Positions 12,320 through 22,984 of a stretch of 64,000 nt of DNA are shown here, in pieces. Positions within the stretch are counted from its first letter, which is position 1, and each line of letters opens with the position of its first letter. Location: positions 23,875 through 87,874 of the forward strand of contig JBNGIS010006407.1 in the NCBI GenBank assembly GCA_049999725.1, read 5' to 3'. The position numbers and the translations under genes are program-made. Origin of the DNA: Haplomitrium mnioides (Eukaryota > Marchantiophyta > Haplomitriopsida > Calobryales). The notes beneath the pieces were generated by a model. The model searched no databases. It was not told the DNA's origin and saw only the letters and a program-made list of their open reading frames with translations.

Positions 12320-13828
12320 TGTCGCCAACGATTCAAGTACCTAAAGCATAATTAAGGAAATCGGAAGGATCTCTGGCACAATGACCCTTGGCAAGTGTGA
12401 AGGCCTCTCAAGAGCTACGGATTACTCTCAAACAACTAATAAGAGCAAGACGCATGATTCCTAGGAGGAAACAGGATCATGGCAGAAGGATGAGAAGAGA
12501 GCAATGATTGCCAGCCAGGGGAGGGGTCCTATTTCAAAATCCGAAGCAGGCCAACGAGAATCTGTGGGCTTCAAGAGGATGCGGGAATAAGGCCGAGCAA
12601 GGGAGAAGAGAACGCCCACTCCAAGTGAAGCGATCCGAGAAGGAAGAATGGATCCATAAGCAGAAATCTGAAGGCACTCAGAGGAGGCAGATCGCGGACT
12701 TGTCTTGCAGCGGCCACAAATCAAGAAGAGGACAAAATGAGGAGGCAAGGTCGTCACAAGGGCAAGCTAGGCAAGGGAGGAGGGACGCCTCGATCTTGCA
12801 AGCAGGAGCGCGCCCTGCAAAGGCCAATCGAGCTCACTCTTCAAATCCGTGGATCCTAGCGGAAATGTGGAGTTCCCTGAATGCCCCGCGAGATTCCACG
12901 GAAACGTGGCGTCTCCGGAGCGATTCACGAGATTCCACGGAAGACGTGGCAGCCCCAGGGAGTTTGAGGATTTGCGGGAAGCCGCCTTCCTGAGTGGGGA
13001 TCCCACTTAACAGGGTTCCGATCTGTCTTACGACAAGAGGACCCTACTTAAGAGGGATCCATGAAGAGTCCAACCGGGGAGCGAGGAAAAAGGCTCGAAA
13101 CAGTGACATATTGTGGGTTTGGCCGAAGGAAAACGGGAGAGTGCCAGAAGGGTGATTCATCGGAGATCTGAGCGAAAGAGGATCAAGGAGGCCGAAAGGG
13201 CGACTTAGCGCGGATTCGACAAGAGGAAAAGCAGAGGAGAGCTGAAAGGGGGACAAATCACCGAACTGTTCGACAAAGAGTGAGTGGAGGCAAAAAGGCG
13301 ACTTATCGGCGATCGGGTCCAACGAAGAGCGGCAGTGTTGAAACAGTGATCCATCGCGAACCGTCCAACGGGAAGAAGGCTGAGCCAGAAGGGCGATATG
13401 GCGCTGATCCGATTGGGAGAAATGAGGGGTAGGCCAAAATGGTGATGTATCGACAAAAAATGGAGCAAGATGAAGTCAACTGAAAAATCAAATTAACACC
13501 AGTGCGATCGACTGAGGAGCAAGTAGCGCCGAAAGGGTGATTCTTTGCAGCTTCGGCATGACCAAGGGAGAAAGTTCAACGGGGTACGGCCGCAGCATCC
13601 GAAAGTTTGACAGAGGGGCGAACGGTCCAAAAGGGCCTTGTAGCTCTTATATCAAGCTTTCAAAAATGTTAACGAAGGGAGCCTCGAGCACACGCATAGT
13701 TCTTATTTTGAAGGAACAATGAAACAGTGACATCAACACAAGTTCTTACTCGGCGAGTGAAGGAGTTCACAACGGTTCTTCGGATGATGTGGCGAGCGCA
13801 AGGAGTCCGCGGAGGGTTTCAGAAACGT

Positions 13829-15059
13829 GGACTGTGAAGGCATGAGGCGGATACATGGCTTCTTCTATGTTTGAAATTCATGGCATAGTAGTTGGGGTAT
13901 TTGGAGGAAGGACGTGGAGGATTTCAAGGACATTGGAGGAAATATGGTTTTTTCGGTTTTTAGAAAAATCTGTACAGACTTAATTATGTTCTTATTAGAT
14001 GCATGTTAAAGCTGATATTTCATAGGTAAATAATTTATGTCAAATGTCATTAGTGACAATTTACAGAAGTGAAAAATCTGTTGTAAACCGAGAGTTATAA
14101 TCGGTCAAAGGTAAAATAGAACTATGCAGAAAAGTCAAAACAGAGAGTATTTTAATAGCAGAAATTACAAATATTATTATATGGGTAGAAAGCTTATTTA
14201 ATAAGCTTTCCAGCAAGGTATAGTACAGGCGATTTGGATCAGTATCAAAGATTTTAGAGAGATTCTTCTAGAAGGACTAAAAAATAGAAAAGACAAGAAA
14301 AACTACTTTAATCTTTGACTTGCTCTTGAGGGAATCTCGAAATATGAAAGTAGCTTTTGTAGGTAGGTACAAATTAAAGGGAATTGCTGATTAGGTCAAA
14401 TGTTTTGGTCAAGGAAAGCTCCAAATGAGAAGCTTCTTCTTGAAAAAGTAGGAAAAAGTTAAAGCTACTTTAGAACTACTTTTGAGAAAAGCTCCAAATG
14501 AGAAGCTTCTTGAGAAAAGGCAAAGCTACTTTAGAAGATACTTTAGGAGATACTTTAGAATTTTAAATTGAAAGGCTAGCTTTTACCTAGGGTTAAAGAA
14601 TCTCTATGTTTTACTAGTGGTAATTAGCTAGACTAGTATATAAGGAGGGAGAAGAGAGAGCAAAGGAGACTTGGAGTGGCTTGAGCTTAGACTTTCATTT
14701 TCACACTTGGAGAGTCCATTCTTAGAGAGACCATTGGAGAAGCGCTTGGAGGAGCTCTTGGAGGAGTTGCCAAGAAGACTCATTGGAGGACAAGCACTTG
14801 AGGAGGGGTTTCCAATAGAGTGAGGAGTTGTGGAGAGTGAGAAAGGGTGAGAGCATGAGAGTGTTGAGAGATTTATGGAGTAAAGAGTTTGATATTGGGC
14901 AAGAGATTTTGTATTGAGTATTTCTTTTATGTACATTCTATAGGAATTGTTGGGATTTGATGTGTGCAATCTTACTTCTATTCCCCTCTCATCTTAAATG
15001 TGCACTCAACACCAAAGTCACATGAGGAGAAACCGGCGAAGCAAGTAGCTTCACAGGAC
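13829..15059 (+). mobile_element. solo LTR nested in the 5' LTR of element A
   Basis: The 3' LTR of A reads straight through at 'tgtggacgaaggag', whereas this LTR has 1.2 kb inserted at that point. The insert (13833-15055) starts TGTGAAG and ends CTTCACA, a perfect 7-bp inverted terminus. GGAC flanks it on both sides (13829-13832 and 15056-15059). If the duplication was 5 bp, the first base now differs (tggac versus aggac). A TATA-like 'gtatataagg' lies at 14637-14646. No second LTR or internal coding region exists, so this is a solo LTR left by LTR-LTR recombination. Its family is not otherwise represented in the window. Confidence 0.88.
14637..14646 (+). promoter_or_regulatory. TATA-like box of the solo LTR
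   Basis: 'gtatataagg' lies about 800 bp into the 1223-bp solo LTR and is followed by a purine-rich stretch. This is a plausible U3/R boundary for an LTR promoter. Whether it is active is unknown. Confidence 0.45.
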
Positions 15060-15080
15060 GAAGGAGAGGAAAGTCCACAA

Positions 15081-15445
15081 GTCAACTTTGGAAGAGGGAT
15101 CAGCGCGACGGTTTGCCTACCCCCTTGCGGAGCGACGTCGGGCGGCGGCCTTTGGACGACGTGGGACTCTAAGACGCAAGGAGAGGATTCTGTGGGTCAA
15201 CTTTAGAAGGAAGTCAGCCGACGGTCTGCCTTTCCCTTTGCAGGGCGGCGTCAGATGGCGCCTTTTGGATGGTGTGACGACTCGAAGAGCCTCGAGCAAA
15301 GTCAGAGGACGCAGCAGCAAGTGAGAGCTCATTGGACCTCGGGCCGCGAGCGGGTCAACTTCAGAAGGGAGGGTCAGCGCGACGGTTAGCCTACCCCCTT
15401 GCAAGGCAGTGTCGGACGGTGGTGCAGCGGATGACGTGGCACGCG
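15081..15445 (+). repeat. three internal tandem subrepeats in the A LTR
   Basis: A phrase beginning 'gtcaacttt(g/a)gaag', followed by a '(g/c)gacggt(t/c)' and 'gcctaccccctt' block and a 'ggcg(t)cggacggcg'-like block, occurs at 15081, 15196 and 15354. The unit length varies from about 115 to 160 bp. The same triplet occurs at 24532, 24647 and 24807 in the 3' LTR, so it existed before the element inserted. Confidence 0.75.
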
Positions 15446-17109
15446 AAGGACGACTTGGGATCTGCGAGGGAATCCTTGGAGATTCTTTGGGCGAGGTTCC
15501 GCGGGGCGCTTTGGAACTCGGTTTCAAAGAACCCATTCGGACTTGGTTCCGCGGGAATCTGCGAAATCTCGACCCGCGAGATTCTTCAGACCCCCTGTTA
15601 CATAACCGTTGTACTTGGATCTTCCTAACCGCCCGACAGGACATGCGACGCCTCCTCCCAGACCATTGTAGCAAGAATAATGACCGCAAGAGACACGCGT
15701 TGTCACCTTCTAATCCAAGCCAACAAGATTAACGACTATTCATCAAATCGGGCTCGCGGGGAGGGGTATACCTTGATGGCCTTTGAATTTCTTCAGGTTG
15801 ATACACGGGCAATTGCAGGGAGTAACAACAACCGCAAGACAAGGAAATCGCACATGGTAAGGTATGAGTGAGAATTCAGTGAGGAATTACGTAAAGCGGG
15901 TGTACTAGCTCCAAGGGGCTAGAGGGATTTGGAGGTGGGCTGGAGGGGCGACGAGAATCGCAGAGTGAGGAGCTCTGGATGCTCAAGAGATCCAAGTGAA
16001 CTCGTCCTTGCCGGTGGACCATAGCGGAGGTGGACCGATACAATAGTTCGAAGGGATTTTTGGCCTGTTGAGAACTAAGGAGAGGCTGCCAAGTGAGGAG
16101 CTTGGAGTCGTCTCGGCATTTCCTTGTGCAAGCGCATCAGCCCAGAGTGTTCGGAGTACATTCTGGTGTGATTCTTCCAATGGAGTTGAGAGGGAGGGGG
16201 TTGCGTTAGTGCCTACGGACTGCGTGAGATGACTTGTCAAGGCTCAGGGTGGAGTGAGCTACCTGCAGTCGGGAAGACTGTCTCCTAGAGGTGGGAGTGA
16301 AAGAAATCCTCTTCCAATCCTGAGGAAGTAAATCCATGGCTTCTAGTGATGGAAGTAGAAAACTATCTGGAGAGAAGGGTGTGTGGGTAAGTTGTTGGAA
16401 GGCTGGGTGCAGGTTGGAAGGCATCAAGGATTCAGAAGGGAGGGAGAAATTGGTGGAAATCCAGAGGGCCTTCAAGGACTCTATTTCTCTTGCAAATATT
16501 GTATAAACTGTTTGTGTATATGTGTAGTTAGATTTACTTTCTAGAAGTGTGTTCTAGAGACTTGTTGGATTAGTAGACATCAAGATAGTTGAGCAGACCT
16601 GACAGATCTGAAGGGGGAGCCCAATCCCTTGACATAGTTCTGATAGCCTAGGGGTGAATGCTCTATGCCTCTGACTCTGTAGAATAGTTTAGAAGTTAGA
16701 TCATATTAGGATAACTAGACACATTAGTTGTATCAATCCGGTGACAACCTTGAGAGGGGGAGTTCAGTCCTGTTTTGTTGAACATTGGTGCAGGTCACAG
16801 CACCCATTCCGCCCCAAGCACAAATAAGGTGGCAGCCATTGGGTCTTTTGAATAAAGCAGAAGAATTACACAAAGCATAGCCGAGGGTTATGGATGTGGA
16901 CCTGGGGATGTTTGAGTAACTGACCTAGAAGAGAGTGAGTGGTGTGTTAAAGGCTAGAAAGGAAAGGGAGAATCCTTAGAGCCTGAAAGTGGTAATTAGC
17001 AAGGGGCCATCTCAGAAAAGAACCTTAAAGCCAACAAACTGTCCTCCCCTGCCTCTGAAGAGACGACTGAGAAGGTTGAGGCTTGGAACATGGGAGCGAC
17101 ATGAATTTT

Positions 17110-17126
17110 TGGTGCTAGAAAGAGGG
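17110..17126 (+). other. candidate primer binding site of element A
   Basis: A 'tggtgctagaaagaggg' stretch begins eight bases after the LTR end. The leading TGG is what complementarity to a tRNA CCA end requires. It does not match the usual initiator-Met site (TGGTATCAGAGC), and I cannot name the primer tRNA by eye. Confidence 0.5.
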
Positions 17127-17258
17127 CCAAAGGTTTGGAGAAACCTAAGACTAACTTGAACCAGAGACACCTCTTTGTGCACCTGAGCCTCAAGTTAGTT
17201 TGGAAGAAAGCCACTTCTTAGAAACAGAGCAATTGGAGGTTGAGTCTATTGAAGAAGA

Positions 17259-18758
17259 GTGGCAAAAAGAAGAGATTTCTGGGTGGAAGTGGCAGTGGCC
17301 AGTGAAGGGATGGCCAATCCTGTACCACCTTCTGGGCTTCAGGGAAGATTCAAGTACAAGTCCTTCAAGGGACACCCGAAGGATGACCCAGATGCATGGC
17401 TGGATGACCTTGAGAACATTGTAGCAGCAAATGGGGAAGCCCATGTCAAGATTGGAATCCTGCTAGCAGTGCTGAAGGGAGAGGCCCAGCCCTGGTACAA
17501 AGACATGCCAGACAATGTCAAGAGGGACTGGCATACATTCAAGGCGGCCTTCATAGCAGAGTTCCGTGGGATTGGTGAAGAAACAGAGGCGCTGATCAAG
17601 ATGGGTCAGTTGAGGATGAAGAAGAAGGAGTATGTGAGGAAGTTCTTCCAAAGGTTCAAGAAAGTGGCAAGGAAGCTAAACCCGCCAGCCACTGATAGAA
17701 TAATCACAGCATGGTTCATGGCAGTGCTCCCCAAAGGAATTGGGACTTGGGTGCACCAAACGGATCCACAGACTCTGGAGGATGTAGTCAATGCAACCAG
17801 ATCCCATGTGAAGGCTGTTATCACCAGTTCTCGGAGGAAGGCAAGGTCCAAGTATGACTATGATGATTCCTCGGACAGTGACGAGGAAACGGATCAAAGT
17901 TCCAAATCCTCCTCGGAAAGCGAGAATGAGTCTAGCAGCAGCAGCTCAGAGGAGGACAAGACATCCAGAAAAAAGAAAAAGAAGAAGGACATGAAGAAGA
18001 AGAAGCAGGCCAAGGAGAGTAGTCATCACAAGGGCGCTAGCAAAGGAAGATACAAGAAGGCTGAACTCGAACTCGAGGCGAGCAGGAAGTCAGGGGGGAG
18101 GGATCGAATTGAGGAGCTGAGCGCCAAGATGGACCCGATGAACATACTCCTGGCAGGAATCAAGCCGGAGGGCAGACCAACCAAAAGAGTTGGTGTCTGG
18201 TGCATCAGGTGCAAGCAGCACGGACATTCCCACTAGGAATGTCCAAACGACACAAATGTTGTGCACTATGTGAGGGAAGAAGCACCAGAGTACATCAGGG
18301 AGGAAGTGGAGTATGTCCTGGAGGAGGCTCCAGAAATGGTGTATCAAATCAGTGGGGGACCTCGTACAATTCTTAGCAGGCCCGCAAGAGGGAACGCAAG
18401 GCCTATTAATCAATCGACTACTAATCGGCCTCCCAAAACGACAATCATGGTTTGTTGGAATTGTGGCCAACCCGGTCACATTTCCTCCAGTTGTTCGGAG
18501 CTGAGAAAGAGCAGTTATGGCCAACTGCCTTCCTTGTGCTTCCAATGCAAAAAGGAGGGGTATGTGGCCATGAATTTCCCAAACAGAAGGCCAGATGCTG
18601 CTCCTGGACCAAGTGCGAATCCTCCTCCCCCTTCAACTGTCAATCTAATTACTCTGGAATTGGAGGAAGCGGAATTGCCGGGCTGGGAGACGCCAACTCC
18701 CGAGGATTGTTTCAGGGTGATGACCCGAGCAGGGGCGAAGGCTACGAAGAGAAGCTAG
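17259..18758 (+). pseudogene. gag: element A gag (capsid and nucleocapsid), one in-frame stop
   Basis: Gag forms the virus-like particle shell and binds the element RNA. The first Met of the frame is at 17259, but a second Met at 17310 is a more likely start because homology-like sequence begins there. Residues about 25-180 look like a retrotransposon gag domain ('DDPDAWLDDLE', 'QPWYKDMP', 'FKAAFIAEFRG'). A serine/acidic tract followed by a lysine-rich tract comes next (about 17850-18020). A CCHC zinc knuckle (CIRCKQHGHSH..EC) straddles an in-frame TAG at 18234-18236, and a second, intact knuckle (CWNCGQPGHISSSC) lies at about 18452-18493. A third, degenerate knuckle (CFQCKKEGYV) follows. The frame is otherwise continuous to 18758. 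Confidence 0.9.
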
Positions 18759-19189
18759 AGGAAGTCCGAGTGCAGAGCTAAGAAGGAAGTAGCTCGAGCG
18801 GCCTTGCCTCGAAGCGATTCGGATTATCGAAAGGATAATCCAAAATGGTTCTACCCCAAGCAGCAGGACTAGGTGAGAAATCACTTGGAGGCTTTGGAGG
18901 CCTTGGAAGAAGAGCGGGCAGCCAAGGAGACCCTCAAGGAGGTCCGAAAGCAGTAGGGGGAAACCATGAGGTGCAGAAGACGGTTGCAGCTGTGGAAGAG
19001 GGGACAAAAGCCACCCCCTACAACATTCAAGCGGATGTAAGGAATTGTCCTATCACGGCCACAGTAGGCCAACTTATCAAGGACAACCCTATGTATTGGA
19101 GATAGCTCCAAGAATTGCTGATGGGAGCGAAGAGGAGAAGGAGGCTACCTAAGGTGGGAGCTCCAGCAAATTTGCAACTGGTCTGTGAG

Positions 19190-19600
19190 GACAAGGGGGC
19201 CCCTTAGATTGACATCCATATCGCAGGTTGCACATTGTCCTTGGTGCCCGTAGATGGAGGGGTAGGCGTCAACATCATGGTGGAGGAGACTGCTCACAAG
19301 CTGGGATTCACGTAATTCCAGCACACCGCCCAAATCATGAGGTTGGCGGATGGGTCACGCGTGAAGCCATTGGGCTCTCTCCTGCAAGTTCTAACATTCA
19401 TCAGAGGGGAGGAATTCAAGCTCAATTACCTGGTAATGTGACTCACCAGAGCATCTCCTTACCTGGTGCTGATCGAGAGACCGTGGCTGTATGGGGCCAA
19501 GGTAATGCACAACTGGGGGAACTCTACACTGGTGTTCGGCCTCGAAGAACGATAGTGCATTACGGTCCTGTTTCTCACTTGGGGGAAACGTAGTCGGAGG
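19190..19600 (+). pseudogene. element A aspartic protease region
   Basis: In the third frame relative to gag and RT there is 'LVPVDGGVGVNIM' at about 19241-19280. This corresponds to the active-site loop of plant gypsy proteases (D-[ST/G]-G followed by a hydrophobic patch), with the catalytic Asp codon at 19253. Downstream 'LGFT' and 'RLADGSRVKPLGSL' fit the second half of the domain. Stops occur on both sides, and the frame differs from that of RT, which begins about 900 bp further on. At least one frameshift, or a programmed shift in the ancestor, is therefore implied. Confidence 0.75.
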
Positions 19601-20079
19601 CGGAATATGACAGTGAGTGGTCCAAAGAGGAGGAAGATTTGGAGTATCACTACTGGGTACAGATGGTGAGCGAAGCGACAGAGGAGGATCTATCGGAGGA
19701 GGGTGTAATTTTCGTCAATCAAATCGAATTATCTACCTATGACGGAACAAAGCATCAGTGGGATGGGTCCACGGAAGATCGGACCAAAGCTGAGGACACT
19801 AGGATCCGAAGGTGGGACAGATCCAAAGTACCTCATCGGATCCAAAAAACGAACACTGGGAGGTCCGCAGAAGCTTCTCGGGAGGAAGGAGGAGTGAAAT
19901 TGGATACCTTGATGCCAGCATGGGATAGAAGGGGAAGGAATAAGATGGGGGTGGTGAGGGATGCCCAACACAAGCAGCTGGTGGTCTGAGAGGGACACAC
20001 TTTCCATATCGGATCCCAATTGCCCAGGAAAGCAGAGTAGGCCCTCACCCAACTCCTACACAATTACAGTGATGCCTTC

Positions 20080-20820
20080 GCCTGGAGTCATGTAGATCTG
20101 AAGGGAGTCCCCATGGAATTGGGGGAGCATAGGATTGACCTAGAGCCCACAACAATCCCAGTGCGCCAACGACAATATCAGATGAATCCCTGATTCTCCT
20201 TACTGGTAAAGGAGGAGATAGATAAGCTCCTGGAGGCAGACTTCATCTATCTTGTCCTCAATAGTGAGTGAGTGTCTCCCCTGGTTGTGGTACCCAAGAA
20301 GGTGGGACAGGATGGGGAGAAGAAAATCCGTGTCTGCCAAGATTTCCGAAAACTGAATGAGGCCACGAAGAAAGATCACTACCCATTGCCTTTCACAGAT
20401 GGGGTGCTGGACTTGGTGGCAGGGTAAGAGGTATACAATTTTCTAGATGGGTACTCTGGGTACAACCAGATCTGGATCCGGGAGGAGGATCATCTCAAAA
20501 CAGCATTCACCACGGAATGGGGGGTATTTTCTTTCAAGAGGATGCCTTTTGGCTTGTGTAATGCACCATGTACTTTTCAGATGATGATGATGAACATCTT
20601 CCACGATTACCTCATAAAGTTCCTGGAGGTGTTCATCGACAATTTCGTGGTGTATGGCAAGCTAGAGGACCACAAGCGGGATATGAGGCTCACATTTCAG
20701 AGGTGCAGGGAAACTGGGTTGAGGCTGGGCCCATGAAAATGTTTCTTTGGGGTGAAGGAGGGGATACTCCTCGGACACCAAATTTCCAACATAGGCATTG
20801 AGGTGGATTAGGAGAAGATC
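20080..20820 (+). pseudogene. element A reverse transcriptase
   Basis: The RT domain copies element RNA into DNA. In one uninterrupted frame (with stops) it shows 'VPKKVGQDGEKKIRVCQDF', the classic 'DYRKLN'-type block as 'CQDFRKLNEATKKDHYPLPF', 'FLDGYSGYNQI', 'TAFTTEWGVFSFKRMPFGL' and 'NAPCTFQ'. The catalytic motif, normally Y/F-x-D-D, reads FIDN at 20632-20643, so the second Asp codon is now AAT. In-frame stops lie at 20191, 20269, 20425, 20734 and 20809. There are two more upstream at 19987 and 20038, in the linker between protease and RT. No frameshift is needed, which is unusual for such a damaged copy. Confidence 0.92.
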
Positions 20821-20829
20821 ACCAACTGG

Positions 20830-21690
20830 ATGAATGTGGCCTTTCCTACCAGTCTAAAGGAGGTGCAAGGCTTCTTGGGGTGTGTTGGGTACTATCGACG
20901 ATTCATCGACCAATTCGCCTCAGTGGCTATGCCCCTCATCCAAATGACCAAGGGGGGTAGCACATTCGAGGCCACTCCTGAAAGACTGGAAAGTTTCATG
21001 GAATTGAAAAAGAGGTTGGCCAGTGCCTCTGTATTAGTCCCTCCCAGATGGGGAAGGGACTTCCATGTGATGATTGATGTATATGGGTTCTGCATTGGAG
21101 CAGTGCTATCCAATATAGATGATCAAGGACGTGACCACCCCATCTACTTCGCCAGCAAGTTGCTAGCACCAGCAGAGAAGAATTACTCTGCAACATATCG
21201 GGAGGCTCTGAGAACCATATATGCCCTGAAGAAGTTTAGGCATTACCTATTGCATCACAAGGTGATCTTCCACACTGATCACAATGCGCTGAAGTACATG
21301 GTGAACAAGCCTGATGTCACCGGTTGAATTGCAAGGTGGGTACTTCTATTGCAGGAGTTTGACTTTGAGGTCAGGATCAAGCTTGGGAAGAAGCACAACA
21401 ATGCAAACTTCTTCTATAGGATTGCAAGGCCTGTCAACCAGCATCAGGTGGGAGATGAATTCCCGGACGAACACCTATTCCAAGTGAAGATGGGGAGGGC
21501 CACGGAGTACGGCCACATCACCGAGTTCCTCAGTTCCGCTCAACTCCCCCAATGCAGTAGCAGAGAGGAGGCTGCTGTGTTCCTAAAAAAGGTGAGACCA
21601 TACCTCTTGATTAAAGGAATATTACACAAGAGAGGTTATGATGGGATGATTAGACGCTGCTTAGAGTGGGATCAATCCACAGTGGTAATG
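20830..21690 (+). pseudogene. element A RNase H and connection region
   Basis: Following RT in the same frame come 'FLGCVGYYRRFIDQFA', a conserved gypsy RT/RNase H junction, then 'DVYGFCIGAVL', corresponding to the first catalytic block of RNase H, then 'YREALRTIYALKKFRHYL' and 'FHTDHNALKYM'. This domain removes the RNA strand of the hybrid. A TGA at 21325 interrupts 'TG*IARWVLLLQEFDFEV', where gypsy relatives have a residue before IARW. A TAA at 21691 ends the stretch. Confidence 0.9.
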
Positions 21691-22806
21691 TAAGCGCTCC
21701 ACGGAGAGGAGGTAGGAGGCCACTTTGCTACTGACACCACCATCAAGAAGGTTCTGGAGGTAGGATATTGGCGGCCCACTTTGCATAAGGATGTGCATTT
21801 CTTGGTAAGAAGATGTGATGCATGCTAGAGGACAGGGAGGCCTGCAGCGAACCAGCATCATCATCTGGTACCCATTATCCCCTTGGCACCATTTGAGAAG
21901 TGGGGGATCGACTTCATCGATCCCATTGCACCTTCCACTCGGAAGAGCAACAGGTACATTCTGTTGGCCACAGATTATGCCACAAAGTGGGTGGAGGTCA
22001 GAGCAACTAGGGAGGATGATGCCAAGATAGTGGCAGCCTTCCTATATGAGCAAATGTTCTGTAGGTTTGGGCCTCTCCTAGAGCTGGTCAGTGATCAAGA
22101 GACACACTTCATCAATCAGGTGATCAAAGACCTGACCAATCGGTACCTAGTCAAGCACAAGAGGACAACAGCTTACCACCCCAAGGCTAATGGCCTAACG
22201 GAACGGGCCAATGAGATCATGGGCAAAATACTTAACAAGACAGCAGCGGCAAACAAAGTGGATTGGAACCTGAAGCTGCTCACTGCCACCCATGCCTACA
22301 ATTTGGCTTACAAGACCACAACAAGGCATAGTCCTTTCTTTTTGGTCTTTGGACAACATGCCTTGGTGCCAGTAGAGTATGAGGTACCTATCAGAAGGAT
22401 GTTGGAGCAGGAAAAAATGGCTGAGGATCAGAGCAGAAGGAAGAGGCTCTATCAGCTGGAGAATTTGGAGGAGACCAAGGAGTTAGCCCAAGGGAGGTTG
22501 GAGTACCAACAGGAGCTTAGGAAGAAACAACATGACAAGAAGCTCAAACCAACTGACCTCCGGGAGGGAAACTTGGTGCTGTTATATGACAGCAGGTTTG
22601 TGCATTTTCTTAGAAAATTGCACACAAGATGGATGGGGCCATTCATTCTGAAGAAGCTCCACAGGAATGGGTCATCAGAGCTCGAGACGCTGGAGGGTCA
22701 CAAGTTTGCCAACAGGGTGCACTTCGACATGCTGAAGAGGTACAAAAATCAGGAGGAACCGAAAGAGGGCCTAACTGTGACCTCATCAAGGGTGCCCAAC
22801 AACTAG
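21691..22806 (+). pseudogene. element A integrase
   Basis: The domain that inserts element DNA into the genome starts with an HHCC zinc-binding region at about 21694-21825 ('ALHGEEVGGHF', 'RRCDAC'), then a TAG at 21826. The catalytic core is open from 21829 to the end: 'WGIDFIDPI', 'LLATDYATKWVEV', then 'VSDQETHF' in place of the usual SDRGTHF, then 'PKANGLTERANE' with the catalytic Glu. The 'RWMGPFILKK' block follows. The polyprotein ends at a TAG (22804-22806) with no chromodomain seen. At 307 codons this is the longest open frame in element A pol. Confidence 0.92.
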
Positions 22807-22969
22807 AGGTAAGCTCTTATGTGGGTGTGTGTGTGTGTTTTGTGGGAGGAGGGAGGGGGGTGTTTCGTGGGGTTGTTTTGCAAGAGTTACAAAATTCGAG
22901 CTAGCGACCAACAACAAAGACACCCACCAATTGAGGGAGAAGAAGTGTGTTCGCGAGGATGCTTCACAC

Positions 22970-22984
22970 TTGAAGGGGTAGATA
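22970..22984 (+). other. polypurine tract candidate before the 3' LTR of element A
   Basis: 'gaaggggta' occurs a few bases before the LTR start at 22985, where the plus-strand primer of reverse transcription is expected. A longer G-rich stretch at 22840-22862 lies further upstream and is a less likely alternative because it is about 120 bp from the LTR. Confidence 0.55.

Larger units (their letters stand above)
12320..17101 (+). repeat. 5' LTR of element A (with a nested solo LTR)
   Basis: This LTR begins TGTCGC and ends GCGACA, a perfect 6-bp terminal inverted repeat. It aligns with 22985-26543 along its length except for an extra 1.2 kb at about 13833-15059, which is a nested solo LTR. In the first 190 bases I count about 17 differences from the 3' LTR by eye, so the insertion is not recent. 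Several antisense and sense open frames of 60-190 codons occur here. They have no family motifs and the two LTR copies do not preserve them equally, so I treat them as chance frames in G+C-rich DNA. Confidence 0.95.

Noticed and set aside
12461-16475. Long open frames on both strands, such as 161 codons at 12508 and 190 codons at 15117 (minus)
   Set aside because: They lie within the LTR of element A, in G+C-rich DNA with few stops. They are not preserved in the corresponding part of the 3' LTR and have no family motifs.
22822-22862. A G-rich tract after integrase as the main polypurine tract of element A
   Set aside because: It is more than 100 bp from the 3' LTR. The purine stretch at 22970-22980 is in the expected position.
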